In this document: piece after piece, positions 19,773 to 20,542 of the stretch
Layout of the letters: each line of letters opens with the position of its first letter
How positions within the stretch are numbered: position 1 is the stretch's first letter
Assembly: GCA_024364805.1 (NCBI GenBank)
Contig: CM044495.1
Coordinates: 83,132,834-83,153,375 of the forward strand
From: Euprymna scolopes
Lineage: Eukaryota; Mollusca; Cephalopoda; Sepiida; Sepiolidae
DNA: 20,542 bases
Direction: 5' to 3'
The notes under the pieces: generated by a model
The model's input: only the letters and a program-made list of their open reading frames with translations
What the model was told of the DNA's origin: nothing
Databases searched by the model: none
Made by a program: the position numbers and the translations under genes

Positions 19773-19890
19773 ATCAATGGAAGTAGTAAAGTCATCTCTC
19801 TCAAAAAATTCATACTTCTACCGCCACTCATTTACACTGTCCGTGACCATTCACAGGAGACAAATAAGGACAAACGCCGGTTTAGGTTTT

Positions 19891-19897
19891 TATAAAA
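19891..19897 (+). promoter_or_regulatory. TATA-box-like motif
   Basis: TATAAAA in a GC-richer context, about 120 bp after the AACCGGTT palindrome. A start site would be expected near 19921. The ATG at 19914 (138-codon frame, 19914-20330) lies upstream of that, so this motif does not support that frame as a gene. Confidence 0.2.
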
Positions 19898-19913
19898 ACT
19901 GACTGCATTTAAG

Positions 19914-20508
19914 ATGAAACGCATTATGCTAACTTTTACATTGGTTAAAAATAAAAACAAACACAAGCCAAAAAGCTTTACTTTTCCTTACAGTGCATTA
20001 ACACTTATGATACTTCAATTCCGGTTTATTTCGCATTATTGGGCAATTTTTTCATCGGTCAGCAAAATGTCATGGCTTTTTTGGGGGGGTCCATGTATAT
20101 TTCCTCTGTTTTTCGTTTTCCCGATCTTCCTCTTTCTCAAATTTATTTCTTCTCTCTTTCCGTGTTTCATCTCTTTTATGGCAAGTTCACCACCGTTTCT
20201 TTGCATTTTTATCTATTTATTTATTTATTTTTATCTTCATAAACTATCCTCTGTTTCTGTTTCGAGGAACTTTACATTTTGTTTATTTCTTTCTTCCTTC
20301 CACAAGTTTAACATTGTTCTTTCTTTGTAATACGGCCAAATACATCGATTACTTTATTTTCGCAGTTTCACACTCTTTCCATTTTTTTTTATAAACTATA
20401 CATTATATAGCTTCCGTTTTATTTCGTTTCGTTTCGTTTCGTTCCCTAAGATTTTTCTGTTTACATTTTTTCGATCTTTGTGGATAGTTTGACACCGTTA
20501 TTTCTTCC
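19914..20508. other. Pyrimidine-rich tract, no gene accepted
   Basis: The plus strand is dominated by T and C, which opens long F/S/L-rich frames (138 and 67 codons) without domains. A (TTTA)n run lies at 20213-20232. I consider the frames compositional artefacts. Confidence 0.5.
20422..20443. repeat. (TTTCG)n microsatellite
   Basis: Four to five TTTCG units. Confidence 0.9.

Positions 20509-20542
<34 letters not shown>
20509..20542. repeat. (ATG)n microsatellite, cut by window end
   Basis: Eleven perfect units that continue past the right edge. Confidence 0.95.

Noticed and set aside
19914-20330. 138-codon plus-strand frame, the longest in the window
   Set aside because: Composition is F/S/L-rich because of a pyrimidine-rich strand. 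There is no domain, and the ATG lies too close to the nearby TATA motif.
1-20542. CRISPR array, operon, tRNA or rRNA genes
   Set aside because: No spaced direct repeats of CRISPR type, no clustered genes and no intact tRNA or rRNA sequence were seen. The texture is that of an animal genome.

Overview
This window reads as non-coding, repeat-rich animal DNA. It is strongly AT-rich, with long (TA)n, (GATA)n/(TCTA)n, (GAT)n and (TG)n arrays, several decayed transposable elements and no intact gene that I can defend. This texture, together with a tRNA-derived SINE-like repeat carrying a GATTCTAGCTGATGGGACC-type segment, suits a cephalopod mollusc, most likely an octopus. That assignment is inference from sequence style. 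No species-specific gene is present to prove it.

Layout. 1-510 holds coding-like scraps of unknown origin. 889-1031 is a short inverted-repeat element. 2202-2280 is a (TA)n array. 3185-3490 is one copy of an unnamed dispersed repeat, and a diverged copy in opposite orientation lies at 5690-5990. 3500-3965 is a GC-richer patch with a textbook 3' splice site at 3819/3820 and an open frame behind it. 4127-4222 is a GATA array. 4711-4860 is a SINE-like copy related to 15199-15360. 6730-6934 is a well-delimited 205-bp MITE with TA duplications and pogo/Tigger-like ends. 7787-7994 (minus strand) is a candidate terminal coding exon.

The main element is at about 10541-13485: an old, heavily broken LTR-retrotransposon fossil on the plus strand, with recognisable gag, protease, reverse transcriptase, RNase H and integrase remnants in that order. 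I found no LTRs. Next come a LINE reverse-transcriptase tail fragment with an 18-bp minisatellite and a (GAT)9 array (14101-14550), a candidate Helitron-type 5' end (14953), the second SINE-like copy, and a GC-richer patch at 18105-18440 with a 69-codon open frame on the minus strand. The right end has a second (TA)n array, a TCTA array, a perfect 14-bp palindrome containing AACCGGTT, a TATA-like box, a pyrimidine-rich tract and a terminal (ATG)n array that runs off the window.

Nothing here works together as an operon or gene cluster. The most useful leads are the three exon-like patches (3821-3913 plus, 7787-7994 minus, 18174-18380 minus). Each could be a real exon of a large-intron gene, an exonised repeat or a decayed element. 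I see no convincing evidence of a new multi-gene system.
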